Below are positions 1-7,555 of a DNA stretch of 26,441 nt, piece by piece. Numbering within the stretch: position 1 is the stretch's first letter; each line of letters begins with the position of its first letter. The DNA comes from an uncultured Clostridia bacterium (GTDB lineage Bacteria > Bacillota > Clostridia > TANB77 > CAG-508). The position numbers and the translations under genes were made by a program. The DNA lies in assembly GCA_948745425.1 (NCBI GenBank), contig CAPZDM010000019.1, forward strand, positions 1 through 26,441. Reading direction: 5' to 3'. The notes below the pieces were generated by a model. It did not search any database. It worked only from the letters and a program-made list of their open reading frames with translations, and had not been told where the DNA came from.

Positions 1-306
1 TGAATCACTTTTTTACTATTATTTTTGTTTCACATCAATTGTAACACTACATTTTCGAAATATTTTTTTATATTTTTTCGTTTTCTTTTTTTGCTACTTT
101 TTTATCTTCATTTTACTTCTTTTGGGCATAAGAAAAACCAGTAATTTCTCTGCTATTTTATCATGTTTTTCATATTACTAGTTTGTATACTTTATAATAT
201 ACTCTTATTAATATCCTTTTGCTCTTATCAGCGTCTATATTATCTTATCATTTTTCTGTATTACTGTCAATATGTTTTGTGATGGTAATTTCTGTAAATT
301 CTTAGT
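1..306. other. AT-rich intergenic segment, no gene seen
   Basis: This stretch lies downstream (minus-strand sense) of the flavin-reductase-like gene. It is strongly T-rich on the plus strand and holds no open frame with a ribosome binding site on either strand. I see no clear terminator hairpin or repeat in it. Confidence 0.5.
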
Positions 307-873
307 TTACTTCTTCTTTTTTTGTACTGAAAACCCAAATTTTCCTATTTTATCGCCTAATGGATAATATCCACCATTAGCATATGCTATTAAGTCACAT
401 TTTGATATATCAAAAGCCCCATTTTCATCTATATATTTATCATCTGCATTTATTCCTAATACATCTGCGATAAACATATGATGACTTCCTAATTCTTTTA
501 TTTCTGTGACTTTACATTCTACTGATACAGGACTTTCTTCTATCATTGGACATTTTACGAAGTTGGCCTTTTGTTTGGTTAGATTCATTTCTTTAAATTT
601 ATCAACATCTCTTCCTGATTTTACTCCACACCAATCTGTTGCATAAGCTAATTCTTTTGTTGTGAGATTTATTACAAATTCTTTTGATTCTCTTATTATG
701 TTGTATGAGTATCTCTCTGGTCTTACAGATATGTATACTTTTGCAGGATTAGTACATATTACCCCCGTCCATGCTACTGTTATTATATTTGATTTTTTCA
801 TATCTCCACATGATACCATTACTGCTGGTATTGGATATTCAAATGTTCCCGGCTTCCATAATGTTTTTGACAT
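307..873 (-). CDS. Flavin reductase-like (FMN-binding split-barrel) protein
   Basis: The 188-residue product resembles the flavin reductase-like/flavoredoxin family, soluble FMN-binding split-barrel proteins that act as NAD(P)H:flavin reductases or electron carriers. Family-like features are the N-terminal stretch with P-I-P-A-V-M-V-S-C-G, the segment N-I-I-T-V-A-W-T-G, the R-P-E-R-Y-S-Y motif followed by F-V-I-N-L, and a C-terminal lysine run. No signal peptide or membrane segment is visible. The start at 873 was preferred over an upstream ATG at 882 because AAAGGA lies at proper spacing to 873, while the upstream ATG sits against it. It may share a transcript with the sortase genes, as I see no strong promoter directly in front. 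The physiological substrate cannot be read from the sequence. Confidence 0.8.
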   Translation of the reverse strand: MSKTLWKPGTFEYPIPAVMVSCGDMKKSNIITVAWTGVICTNPAKVYISVRPERYSYNIIRESKEFVINLTTKELAYATDWCGVKSGRDVDKFKEMNLTKQKANFVKCPMIEESPVSVECKVTEIKELGSHHMFIADVLGINADDKYIDENGAFDISKCDLIAYANGGYYPLGDKIGKFGFSVQKKKK

Positions 874-913
874 TTTAATCATTCCTTTCTAGTTTTATTT
901 ATTAACAAATTTA

Positions 914-939
914 GGGCAGACACAAGGTCTCGCCCTACA
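914..939. repeat. Short GGGCAGAC...CCCTACA palindromic repeat
   Basis: A 26-bp element reads GGGCAGACACAAGGTCTCGC then CCTACA. It can form a small hairpin (GCAGAC against GTCT). A near-identical copy is at 26392-26417. Both carry the TGTAGGG-type end, read on the minus strand, that is also seen in the longer dispersed repeats of this window. It sits in the gap before the flavin-reductase-like gene. Confidence 0.7.
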
Positions 940-952
940 ATTGTATTTTTAT

Positions 953-1183
953 TTAATTATTTTGATCTGAAGAAACATTTTCTTGCAAATCATTTATCTC
1001 TTTATTTAATTTATTAATAGTATTAATTTCAGATGCATACCCTGCTATAAATCCTATTATAAATACAGCTATTATAAGTACAATATTTTTTATTTTTTCT
1101 TGACTTTTATACATGTATTTATCATAAATTTTCATTGGTTCCTCCTCTTTAGGGTTAGCTTTTTTTGTATCCTCTTTTACCAT
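953..1183 (-). CDS. Small single-pass membrane protein of unknown function
   Basis: The product of 76 residues has a charged, Lys/Glu-rich N-terminal part, one hydrophobic segment (roughly residues 33-52, N-I-V-L-I-I-A-V-F-I-I-G-F-I-A-G-Y), and a short Asn/Glu-rich C-terminal tail that could form a coiled coil. I recognise no family. The start at 1183 was chosen because GAGGG stands 7-8 bases ahead. A start at 1219 would overlap the end of the sortase gene and lacks a well-spaced site. It follows the sortase gene by 22 bases and is probably co-transcribed. It has no LPXTG-like motif, so it is not an obvious sortase substrate. Confidence 0.6.
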   Translation of the reverse strand: MVKEDTKKANPKEEEPMKIYDKYMYKSQEKIKNIVLIIAVFIIGFIAGYASEINTINKLNKEINDLQENVSSDQNN

Positions 1184-1205
1184 ATTATTCCCTCTTTTCT
1201 CCTTT

Positions 1206-2018
1206 TTATTCTTGCTCATATCCTTGTACTACTAGTCTCTTGCTTCCAGAGTTAGAACATGTAATAAGTGTTACTTGTTTTCTTCCATTTGTTAATTGAG
1301 TTGTACAACTTGTATCTGTAGGCTCTATAACATATTTTTCTGATACAACATATTTTATAGTTCTTCCTGTTAAGTCTGTAAGTTCAATTATATCACCCAT
1401 CTTAATAGACTTTAATTTTCCAAACATTTTTCCACTTTTATAGTTATGTCCTATTATTACATAATTTCCAACTTCATTTGGATTTGGTCCATGAAGTTTA
1501 TTTACAGATATTTTTAGCAGTTCTTCTGACCACTTTGATAATACTGGATACTCTATTCCTAAACTTGGTACTCTTACTATGGCATCAGCTGAATATGTTT
1601 GTCCATCTTCTGTTGTATATTCACTAGGTATTTGTCCTTGTGTTGAATTTTCTTCAACAGCATTTCTAACATTTTTCAATATATTTCCTAGTTTTACTTC
1701 CTCTGCTGTTTCTGATGCTCCACCTAAAATTATTTTTAATATATCATCTTCTATTACAATTGAATTACTTGCTGTAAATGCGTAATAATCCATAGTAGTA
1801 TTATCTTCTTCAACAGGTGTACCTTCAATACTTAAATCATCTAGAATGGTTTGCGATTTTTGTTCATATCTATTCCTATCATATTCTGCATACACATAAT
1901 ATGAACATAGAATAACCATTAGAAAAACTGATAAAATTATATTTCTTTTATAAAAGTTCTTTTTTTTACGCATTTCCTTAGTAACAATAACTTTATCTGT
2001 AATTAAAATTTGATTCAT
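1206..2018 (-). CDS. Sortase family transpeptidase
   Basis: This 270-residue protein has an N-terminal cytoplasmic tail, one membrane anchor (about residues 26-43) and an extracellular C-terminal sortase domain. Sortases cleave a sorting signal in secreted proteins and join them to the cell wall or a pilin. The catalytic triad is visible: His191 in the G-H-N-Y motif, Cys254 in T-L-I-T-C, and Arg261 in K-R-L-V-V-Q-G. A hydrophilic stretch of about 100 residues separates the anchor from the domain. T-L-x-T-C favours a class D- or E-like sortase over class B, but this is an inference. The ATG at 2018 has GAGGAG upstream and a good promoter at 2040-2068. No substrate gene is in the window. Confidence 0.88.
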   Translation of the reverse strand: MNQILITDKVIVTKEMRKKKNFYKRNIILSVFLMVILCSYYVYAEYDRNRYEQKSQTILDDLSIEGTPVEEDNTTMDYYAFTASNSIVIEDDILKIILGGASETAEEVKLGNILKNVRNAVEENSTQGQIPSEYTTEDGQTYSADAIVRVPSLGIEYPVLSKWSEELLKISVNKLHGPNPNEVGNYVIIGHNYKSGKMFGKLKSIKMGDIIELTDLTGRTIKYVVSEKYVIEPTDTSCTTQLTNGRKQVTLITCSNSGSKRLVVQGYEQE

Positions 2019-2039
2019 TTTACTTTCTCCTCATGTTAT

Positions 2040-2068
2040 ATTATACTATGTTTCTTTATAAATTTCAA
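2040..2068 (-). promoter_or_regulatory. Predicted vegetative promoter of the sortase gene
   Basis: On the minus strand the -35 is TTGAAA (2063-2068) and the -10 is TATAAT (2040-2045), separated by exactly 17 bases. The sortase ribosome binding site follows within about 15 bases of the -10, so the 5' leader must be very short. Confidence 0.7.
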
Positions 2069-2090
2069 CATATTATAATGATTTTTTCTA

Positions 2091-2164
2091 TACTAATATA
2101 AAAAGAACACTATTGAACTCTACTTTTTGTAGTATGGTTCAACAATGTCCTTTTTATATTAGTA
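2091..2164 (-). terminator. Long-stem terminator after rplS
   Basis: A long imperfect inverted repeat has outer arms TACTAATATAAAAAG/CTTTTTATATTAGTA and inner arms TTGAAC/GTTCAA, around a loop rich in T. It begins just 8 bases past the rplS stop codon. The A-rich and T-rich outer arms make it able to end transcription from either direction. It separates the rplS operon from the sortase promoter. Confidence 0.85.
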
Positions 2165-2172
2165 TAATTTTA

Positions 2173-2712
2173 TTATTCTTCTGATTTTTTCTCATCAGTA
2201 GTTTTCTCTTGTTCTACAACTTCTGCTTTTTCAACATTATTAGTTGTTTCAGTTGCTTCTACAGTTTCAATATTTTCTACAACTTCCTCTTCTTTAGCAG
2301 GTTCTTCAACTGGTTCAGCATTTTCCTCAATTGCCTCTTTTAAAACTACAACTTTGTTTTCTATTCTTGCTCCAATTTTCTCTTTAGTTTTAGCATCTTT
2401 TCCTATTCTGTCTCTTAAGTAGTTTAATTTAGCACGTCTAGCTTTACCTACTCTTACAACCTCAACTTTTTCTACCATTGGTGAATGTAATAAGAATGTT
2501 TTTTCAACTCCTACACCATAAGAAATCTTTCTTACAGTGAATGTTTCGTTTAATCCTCCACCTTGTTTTTTTATTATAATTCCTTCGAAGACTTGTATTC
2601 TTTCTTTTTCGCCTTCTTTAATTTTAACAGAAACTCTAACAGTATTTCCAACATCTAATACTGGAACTGTATCCTTTAATTGTTCGTGTTCAATGGCTTT
2701 TATTATGTCCAT
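2173..2712 (-). CDS. rplS: 50S ribosomal protein L19 with acidic C-terminal extension
   Basis: L19 sits at the 30S-50S interface of the ribosome. Residues 1 to about 118 match the family throughout (V-G-N-T-V-R-V-S-V-K-I-K-E-G, the E-G-I-I-I-K segment, and the R-V-G-K-A-R-R-A-K-L-N-Y-L-R motif). The family is usually about 115 residues, but this product has 179: a Glu/Val/Thr-rich, low-complexity tail of roughly 60 residues follows the core. The tail has no visible domain and is probably disordered. The gene is last in the ffh-rpsP-rimM-trmD operon, 3 bases behind trmD, and is closed by a strong terminator. Confidence 0.97.
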   Translation of the reverse strand: MDIIKAIEHEQLKDTVPVLDVGNTVRVSVKIKEGEKERIQVFEGIIIKKQGGGLNETFTVRKISYGVGVEKTFLLHSPMVEKVEVVRVGKARRAKLNYLRDRIGKDAKTKEKIGARIENKVVVLKEAIEENAEPVEEPAKEEEVVENIETVEATETTNNVEKAEVVEQEKTTDEKKSEE

Positions 2713-2715
2713 TTT

Positions 2716-3390
2716 TTAATCCTCCTTTTTTATTATTAAGTCTGGTCTTTTGACCTTTGTTATTTCTAACGCTTTTTCTTTTCTCCATTTATTTATGTTT
2801 TCATGGTGCCCACTTTTTAAGATTTCTGGAACTTCCATTCCTAAAAATATTTCTGGTCTTGTATATTGTGGATATTCTAATAATCCTTGAGAAAATGATT
2901 CTTCTTGTGTTGATTCTTTATTTAATACACCATCAACATATCTTGATATTGAATCAATTAAGACCATAGCAGGTAATTCTCCACCAGTTAAAACATAATC
3001 TCCTATTGAAATTTCTTCATCAACAATTTCATCTATAACTCTTTGGTCAATTCCTTCATAGTGCCCACATAGTAATATAAGATGATTTTCTTTTGAAAGT
3101 TCTTTTACTTTGGATTGATTCAGTACTTTTCCTTGTGGGGATAAATATATGACTTTTGCGTTTTCGTCTTTTATTGATTTATATGAATCATATACAACAT
3201 TTGGCATTAACACCATTCCTGCCCCTCCACCATATGGAGTATCATCCACTTTTTTGTGTTTATCTTTTGAAAAGTCTCTAATATTTATTAGTTCAATATC
3301 TATTAGTTTATTTTCTTTTGCTCTTCCTATTATACTTTCATCTAGTGCTGAAAACATCTCAGGAAAAAGCGTTAATATACTAAACTTCAT
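2716..3390 (-). CDS. trmD: tRNA (guanine-N1)-methyltransferase TrmD
   Basis: TrmD uses S-adenosylmethionine to methylate G37 next to the anticodon of several tRNAs, preventing +1 frameshifting. The 224-residue product shows the SPOUT trefoil-knot motifs: P-Y-G-G-G-A-G-M near the N-terminus, L-L-C-G-H-Y-E-G-I-D-Q-R in the middle, and G-D-Y-V-L-T-G-G-E-L-P-A just after it. It is near the lower end of the usual length, with nothing missing that I can see. It starts 9 bases after the rimM stop and is followed by rplS after 3 bases, the standard order in Bacillota. Confidence 0.97.
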   Translation of the reverse strand: MKFSILTLFPEMFSALDESIIGRAKENKLIDIELINIRDFSKDKHKKVDDTPYGGGAGMVLMPNVVYDSYKSIKDENAKVIYLSPQGKVLNQSKVKELSKENHLILLCGHYEGIDQRVIDEIVDEEISIGDYVLTGGELPAMVLIDSISRYVDGVLNKESTQEESFSQGLLEYPQYTRPEIFLGMEVPEILKSGHHENINKWRKEKALEITKVKRPDLIIKKED

Positions 3391-3399
3391 ATATTTCTC

Positions 3400-3906
3400 C
3401 TAAATCAATCCTGATATTAATTTAACTATCATTTTTCTAGCTGTAACATCTACTTTTTTTATTACTTCTCCTATTGCAGGTAAAAGAATTTGATTTCCTG
3501 ATTCGTCTTTTACAACATATACATCATTACTTCCTGTTGGAAATATATCTACTATATTGCCTAAATGTTTTCCCTCTTCTGTAAATACTTCTATTCCCAT
3601 TAAATCAGTTATAAAATAAGTATCTTCTGGAAGTCCAATAGCATCTTTTCTATCTATTTTTAAATAACAGTTTTTGTATTGTTCAGTATCATTTATATCA
3701 TCTATTCCTTTTATTTTTAATAAAACTAGATTTTTATGATACTTAACTTCCTCAATTTCCTTGCTCTCTAATTTTTTATTTCTTTCAATATATATGTTTT
3801 TTAGATTATTAAATCTTGTAATATCATCTGTAAATGGTACTACTTTAAAAAAACCTTTTATTCCATATGAATTTACTATTTGACCTATTTCTAGAAAGTC
3901 GTCCAT
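3400..3906 (-). CDS. rimM: Ribosome maturation factor RimM
   Basis: RimM binds S19 and helps mature the head of the 30S subunit. The 168-residue protein has the typical N-terminal RimM barrel (G-Q-I-V-N-S-Y-G-I-K-G motif near residues 7-17) and a C-terminal PRC-barrel (Y-F-I-T-D-L-M-G-I-E-V through I-L-L-P-A-I). The length is normal for the family. Its operon place between khpA and trmD is conserved in Bacillota. Confidence 0.96.
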   Translation of the reverse strand: MDDFLEIGQIVNSYGIKGFFKVVPFTDDITRFNNLKNIYIERNKKLESKEIEEVKYHKNLVLLKIKGIDDINDTEQYKNCYLKIDRKDAIGLPEDTYFITDLMGIEVFTEEGKHLGNIVDIFPTGSNDVYVVKDESGNQILLPAIGEVIKKVDVTARKMIVKLISGLI

Positions 3907-3924
3907 ATAATAAAACTCCTATTT

Positions 3925-4155
3925 CTAATCTATAAATTCAACTGTAACTTTCTTATGCTCTTTAGCACCAATTGCTCTTAGAATATTTCTAATAGCTTTA
4001 GCTATTTTTCCTTCTTTTCCTATAACCTTTCCCATATCTTCAGGTGCAACTTTTACTTCGAAAACTATTAATTTATCTTTTTCTACTTGTTGTATTGATA
4101 TTGCATTTGTATTTTCAACAATATTTTTTAGTATACTTTCTAAAATTTCTTTCAT
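3925..4155 (-). CDS. khpA: KH-domain RNA-binding protein KhpA
   Basis: This is a 76-residue single KH domain with the diagnostic G-x-x-G loop (G-K-V-I-G-K-E-G-K) and the following helix A-I-R-N-I-L-R-A. In Gram-positive bacteria KhpA pairs with KhpB as a global RNA-binding chaperone; that role is known for the family and is not shown here. The gene lies between rpsP and rimM as expected (older names YlqC/KH-domain protein). Confidence 0.92.
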   Translation of the reverse strand: MKEILESILKNIVENTNAISIQQVEKDKLIVFEVKVAPEDMGKVIGKEGKIAKAIRNILRAIGAKEHKKVTVEFID

Positions 4156-4211
4156 TTCTAGTCTCTTCCCTTCCTAAAGCATATATTTTTCAGCCCTAGT
4201 TATTTCTAGGA

Positions 4212-4448
4212 TTAATTATTTTCTTTAGCTATTAAAGCTTTTACTGTGTCTGTAGGTTGAGCACCCTTCTTTATCCATTCTTCAGCTTTTGCTTTATCTA
4301 AAACTATTGTTGCTGGACTTGTCATTGGATTATAAGTTCCTATTTGTTCAATTATTTTACCATCTCTTGGAGATTTTGAATCGGCAACAACTATATGATA
4401 AAATGGAGCTTTTTTCTTTCCTTCCCTTTGTAATCTTATTTTTACCAT
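4212..4448 (-). CDS. rpsP: 30S ribosomal protein S16
   Basis: S16 binds the 5' domain of 16S rRNA early in 30S assembly. The 78-residue product carries the family N-terminus (M-V-K-I-R-L-Q-R-E-G-K-K-K-A-P-F-Y) and the I-G-T-Y-N-P motif. A strong GGGAGGTG site precedes the ATG. The leader between ffh and rpsP contains two small hairpins (4473-4505), the second of which could stand directly before the binding site. Confidence 0.96.
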   Translation of the reverse strand: MVKIRLQREGKKKAPFYHIVVADSKSPRDGKIIEQIGTYNPMTSPATIVLDKAKAEEWIKKGAQPTDTVKALIAKENN

Positions 4449-4467
4449 TATTTTTTCACCTCCCTAG

Positions 4468-4505
4468 TAGGAGCGATTAGTAATCGCCCGTGTGGCAAAG
4501 CCACA
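4468..4505. repeat. Two adjacent short hairpins in the rpsP leader
   Basis: GCGATTA-G-TAATCGC (4473-4487) is followed by TGTGGC-AAA-GCCACA (4491-4505). The first belongs to a TAGGAGCGATT...CGCCC type that resembles the GTAGGGGC-ended dispersed repeats elsewhere in the window. They lie between the ffh stop and the rpsP ribosome binding site. Neither has a U-tract behind it, so a terminator is unlikely. Confidence 0.6.
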
Positions 4506-4536
4506 TTTGTTATATATTTAAAATTTAAAAACAAAA

Positions 4537-5889
4537 TTAAAGTTTAAAATTCTTTAAATCATTTGGGTTCATTCCTTTTAACATTTTATTGAAGCCACCT
4601 TTTTTGTTTTGCATTTGTTTCATCATTTTTTGGGTCATTTCAAATGATTTTATGAATTTATTTACTTCTTGGACAGATGTTCCTGAACCTTTTGCAATTC
4701 TTTGTCTTCTACTTCCATTTAGTATTTTAGAGTTTCTTCTTTCTTTTGCTGTCATTGAACATATTATTGCTTCAATTCTTATAAATTCTTTATCATCTAT
4801 TTTTACATCTCCAAGTTTATTAGCACCTGGTACCATTTTTAATAATGATGAAAATGAGCCCATTTTCTTTATTTGCCTTAGTTGAGATAAGTAGTCGTCT
4901 AAGTCAAATTCTTGCTTTCTTAATTTTTTTTCTAGTTTTAATGCCTCTTCTTCGTCATATGCTTCTTCTGCCTTTTCTATTATTGATAGTACATCACCCA
5001 TACCTAAAATTCTAGATGCCATTCTTTCTGGATGAAACGGTTCTATATCGCTTAATTTCTCACCTGTAGCTGCAAACTTAATTGGTCTTCCTGTAACCTT
5101 TTTTACTGATAAAGCAGCTCCTCCTCTTGTGTCTCCATCTAATTTTGTAAGTATTATTCCATCAATTCCAACGGTTTCATTAAAGCTTGTTGCAACATTT
5201 ACTGCATCTTGACCTGTCATTGAATCTACAACTAGTAAAATTTCATGTGGTTTAACATTTGATTTTAAGTTTTTTAATTCCTCCATTAGTTCTTCATCAA
5301 TATGTAAACGCCCTGCTGTATCTAGAATAATTACATCATTTAATTTTGATATAGCTGTATTTTGGGCTTGTTTTGCTATATGAACAACATCTTTTGAAGT
5401 TTCATTTGCAAATACTGGTATATTTAAACTTGAACCTACTACTTGCAATTGCTTTATAGCTGCTGGTCTATATACATCACATGCTACCAATAATGGATTT
5501 TTACCTTGTTTTCTTAATAAATTAGCAAGCTTTCCAGCTGTTGTTGTTTTTCCTGACCCCTGAAGTCCTACTAGCATTATAATTGTTGGTGGATTTGGTG
5601 TAAAATTAATTTTACTTTCTGTTCCTCCAAGAAGTTCAACTAACTCATCTTTTACTATTTTTATAACTTGTTGACCTGGAGTTAATGATTTTAAGACATC
5701 AGCTCCTAAAGCTTTGTCTTGAATAGTAGTTATAAATTCTTTTACTATTTTATAGTTAACATCTGCTTCTAATAATGCTAATTTTACTTCTCTTAACATT
5801 TCTTTTAAATCGTTGTCTGTAATTCTTGCCTTACCTTTTAATTTTCGTGTAATTTCTTGCAGTCTTGAAGATAATCCTTCAAATGCCAT
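4537..5889 (-). CDS. ffh: Signal recognition particle protein Ffh
   Basis: Ffh is the GTPase subunit of the signal recognition particle. With the SRP RNA it binds hydrophobic signal sequences on nascent chains and delivers them to FtsY and SecY. The 450-residue product has the N domain (1 to about 90), the G domain with P-loop G-L-Q-G-S-G-K-T-T-T (108-117), D-V-Y-R-P-A-A, D-T-A-G-R and T-K-L-D-G, and a methionine-rich M domain at the C-terminus (M-T-Q-K-M-M-K-Q-M). It is full length. It starts 12 bases after ylxM behind a very strong GGAGGAGG site. Confidence 0.98.
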   Translation of the reverse strand: MAFEGLSSRLQEITRKLKGKARITDNDLKEMLREVKLALLEADVNYKIVKEFITTIQDKALGADVLKSLTPGQQVIKIVKDELVELLGGTESKINFTPNPPTIIMLVGLQGSGKTTTAGKLANLLRKQGKNPLLVACDVYRPAAIKQLQVVGSSLNIPVFANETSKDVVHIAKQAQNTAISKLNDVIILDTAGRLHIDEELMEELKNLKSNVKPHEILLVVDSMTGQDAVNVATSFNETVGIDGIILTKLDGDTRGGAALSVKKVTGRPIKFAATGEKLSDIEPFHPERMASRILGMGDVLSIIEKAEEAYDEEEALKLEKKLRKQEFDLDDYLSQLRQIKKMGSFSSLLKMVPGANKLGDVKIDDKEFIRIEAIICSMTAKERRNSKILNGSRRQRIAKGSGTSVQEVNKFIKSFEMTQKMMKQMQNKKGGFNKMLKGMNPNDLKNFKL

Positions 5890-5901
5890 AGATTCCTCCT
5901 C

Positions 5902-6249
5902 CTACACTAAGCAATTCAATTCACGCACAACATTTTCGATGATATCATTTATATGTTTGTCAGAGTCTTTTTCTTGAATCTGAGATAATTCTAATAAAAT
6001 CTTTTGTAATTGTTTTTCTTGATTGTCTAATTTTTTCATAATTCCCAGTTTTTCCTCCAAATTAAAAAGTTTCTTTTCTCCCTTTACGATACAGTCATGT
6101 ACTGCTTGCCTTGTTATTCCTATCTCTTCAGCAATTTCTGCTAAAGATAAATTCTGATTGTAATATAAGTCTAAGATGTCTTGTTGCTTATCTGTTAGTA
6201 TTTTTCCATATATATCTAACAAGATACTAACTGTAACGTTTTTTTCCAT
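5902..6249 (-). CDS. ylxM: YlxM/p13 family helix-turn-helix protein, SRP-associated
   Basis: This 115-residue protein matches the YlxM (p13) family, which is co-encoded with ffh and ftsY and is thought to modulate SRP GTPase activity. The sigma-like helix-turn-helix is visible (L-S-L-A-E-I-A-E-E-I-G-I-T-R-Q-A-V-H-D), followed by a predicted coiled coil rich in Glu/Lys/Leu. The ATG at 6249 was chosen because homologues start near here and GAGAGGA stands upstream. An upstream TTG at 6270 overlaps that site. Confidence 0.88.
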   Translation of the reverse strand: MEKNVTVSILLDIYGKILTDKQQDILDLYYNQNLSLAEIAEEIGITRQAVHDCIVKGEKKLFNLEEKLGIMKKLDNQEKQLQKILLELSQIQEKDSDKHINDIIENVVRELNCLV

Positions 6250-6282
6250 TTTTAATATCATTCCTCTCAAATGTACATATCA

Positions 6283-6311
6283 AATTATCAAATATTATTA
6301 ATTTGATAATT
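6283..6311. repeat. Perfect 11-bp inverted repeat in the ylxM leader
   Basis: AATTATCAAAT and ATTTGATAATT are separated by about 7 bases. The palindrome lies between the predicted promoter (6335-6363) and the ylxM start, and could be an RNA hairpin or an operator. Its sequence is all A/T apart from two pairs, so chance is not excluded. Confidence 0.5.
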
Positions 6312-6334
6312 AATCATAAGTGCAATGCTAATAT

Positions 6335-6363
6335 ACTTTACACCATTTTTTGGTATTTGTCAA
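6335..6363 (-). promoter_or_regulatory. Predicted promoter of the ylxM-ffh-rpsP-rplS operon
   Basis: On the minus strand there is a perfect TTGACA -35 (6358-6363), a 17-base spacer, and TAAAGT (6335-6340) as a partial -10. It lies between the metK terminator and ylxM, where an operon promoter is expected. Confidence 0.65.
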
Positions 6364-6401
6364 TAGTTTTGGTCAATTTTACAGGAAAATTTTATGATAT
6401 T

Positions 6402-6436
6402 TTGCGTAAAAATATAAGGAACACATGCCATGTTCC
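6402..6436 (-). terminator. Terminator after metK
   Basis: Read on the minus strand, GGAACA...TGTTCC (6418-6436) forms a hairpin immediately after the metK stop and is followed by TTATATTTTT, a typical U-rich tail. Confidence 0.8.
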
Positions 6437-6440
6437 CCTA

Positions 6441-7550
6441 CTACATTTTTATAATTTTTTCCCAAGGTAATTCATTTTTTCCAAAGTGCCCATAGTTTGT
6501 TGTTTTAGTATATATAGGCTCTTGTAATCCCAAATAGTCAATTATACCTTTAGGAGTTAAATCAAATTTAGTTTTAATTTTCTCTATTATTTCTTCTTCT
6601 GGTATTCTGCTTGTACCAAATGTATCTATATAAATCGATATTGGTTCTGCTATTCCTATTCCATAAGATACTTGTAGTTCACATTTTTTTGCATATCCAT
6701 TTGCTACAATGTTTTTTGCAATAAATCTTAACATATATGCAGCTGATCTATCAACTTTTGTTGCATCTTTTCCTGAAAATGCCCCTCCTCCATGATGTGC
6801 ATAACCACCATATGTATCAACTATTATTTTTCTACCTGTAAGTCCTGTGTCACTCAAAGGTCCACCTATTACAAATTTTCCTGTTGGATTAATATAATAT
6901 TTTGTTTTTTCATCTAAATATTCTTTAGGTATTACTACTTTTATTACTTTGTCTATTAAATCTTTTCTAATTGTGCTTAATTCAATTTCTGGTAGATGTT
7001 GGTTTGATATTAATACAGTATCTATTCGTTTAGGTATATCCCCTTCGTATTCAACTGTTACTTGCGTTTTACCATCTGACCCAAGATATGGTATTATGCC
7101 ATTTTTTCTTACTTCTGTCAATTTTTTAGATAATCTATGTGCCATACTTATTGCAAATGGCATATATTCTTGTGTTTCATCACAGGCATATCCAAACATA
7201 ATGCCCTGATCTCCAGCTCCTCCTATATCAACTCCTTGTGCTATATCACCACTTTGTTTTGTAATATTTATATTAATTTCACAAGTTTCTGGGTTTATAT
7301 CTATAAATTCATTCTTATATCCTATTTTTTTCATAGTGTCTCTTGCTATTTTCTCAATATCAATTAATGCATTTGTTGTTAATTGACCTGCTATAGTTAT
7401 TTTATTGTTGGAAGCAAATGTTTCTATTGCTACTCTAGAATTTTTATCCTGTCTTAAACATTCATCTAATATTGTATCTGATATTAAATCACATAATTTA
7501 TCTGGGTGTCCTTCTGTTACACTTTCTGAGGTAAATAAATACCTTCTCAT
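6441..7550 (-). CDS. metK: S-adenosylmethionine synthetase
   Basis: MetK makes S-adenosylmethionine from ATP and methionine in the cytoplasm, supplying methyltransferases such as TrmD nearby. The 369-residue product shows the family signatures: S-V-T-E-G-H-P-D-K-L-C-D at the N-terminus, G-A-G-D-Q-G-I-M-F-G-Y-A in the middle, and G-G-G-A-F-S-G-K-D with K-V-D-R-S-A-A-Y. The start at 7550 was preferred over an ATG at 7559, because the AAAGGA site is too close to the upstream ATG. No SAM riboswitch (S-box) is visible upstream, although such elements are common before metK in Bacillota. The gene follows a frameshifted membrane protein gene by 5 bases. Confidence 0.97.
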   Translation of the reverse strand: MRRYLFTSESVTEGHPDKLCDLISDTILDECLRQDKNSRVAIETFASNNKITIAGQLTTNALIDIEKIARDTMKKIGYKNEFIDINPETCEININITKQSGDIAQGVDIGGAGDQGIMFGYACDETQEYMPFAISMAHRLSKKLTEVRKNGIIPYLGSDGKTQVTVEYEGDIPKRIDTVLISNQHLPEIELSTIRKDLIDKVIKVVIPKEYLDEKTKYYINPTGKFVIGGPLSDTGLTGRKIIVDTYGGYAHHGGGAFSGKDATKVDRSAAYMLRFIAKNIVANGYAKKCELQVSYGIGIAEPISIYIDTFGTSRIPEEEIIEKIKTKFDLTPKGIIDYLGLQEPIYTKTTNYGHFGKNELPWEKIIKM

Positions 7551-7555
7551 TTTTA

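Noticed and set aside
4468..4505. Terminator between ffh and rpsP
   Set aside because: The hairpins lack a U-tract, and rpsP has no visible promoter of its own, so co-transcription is more likely.
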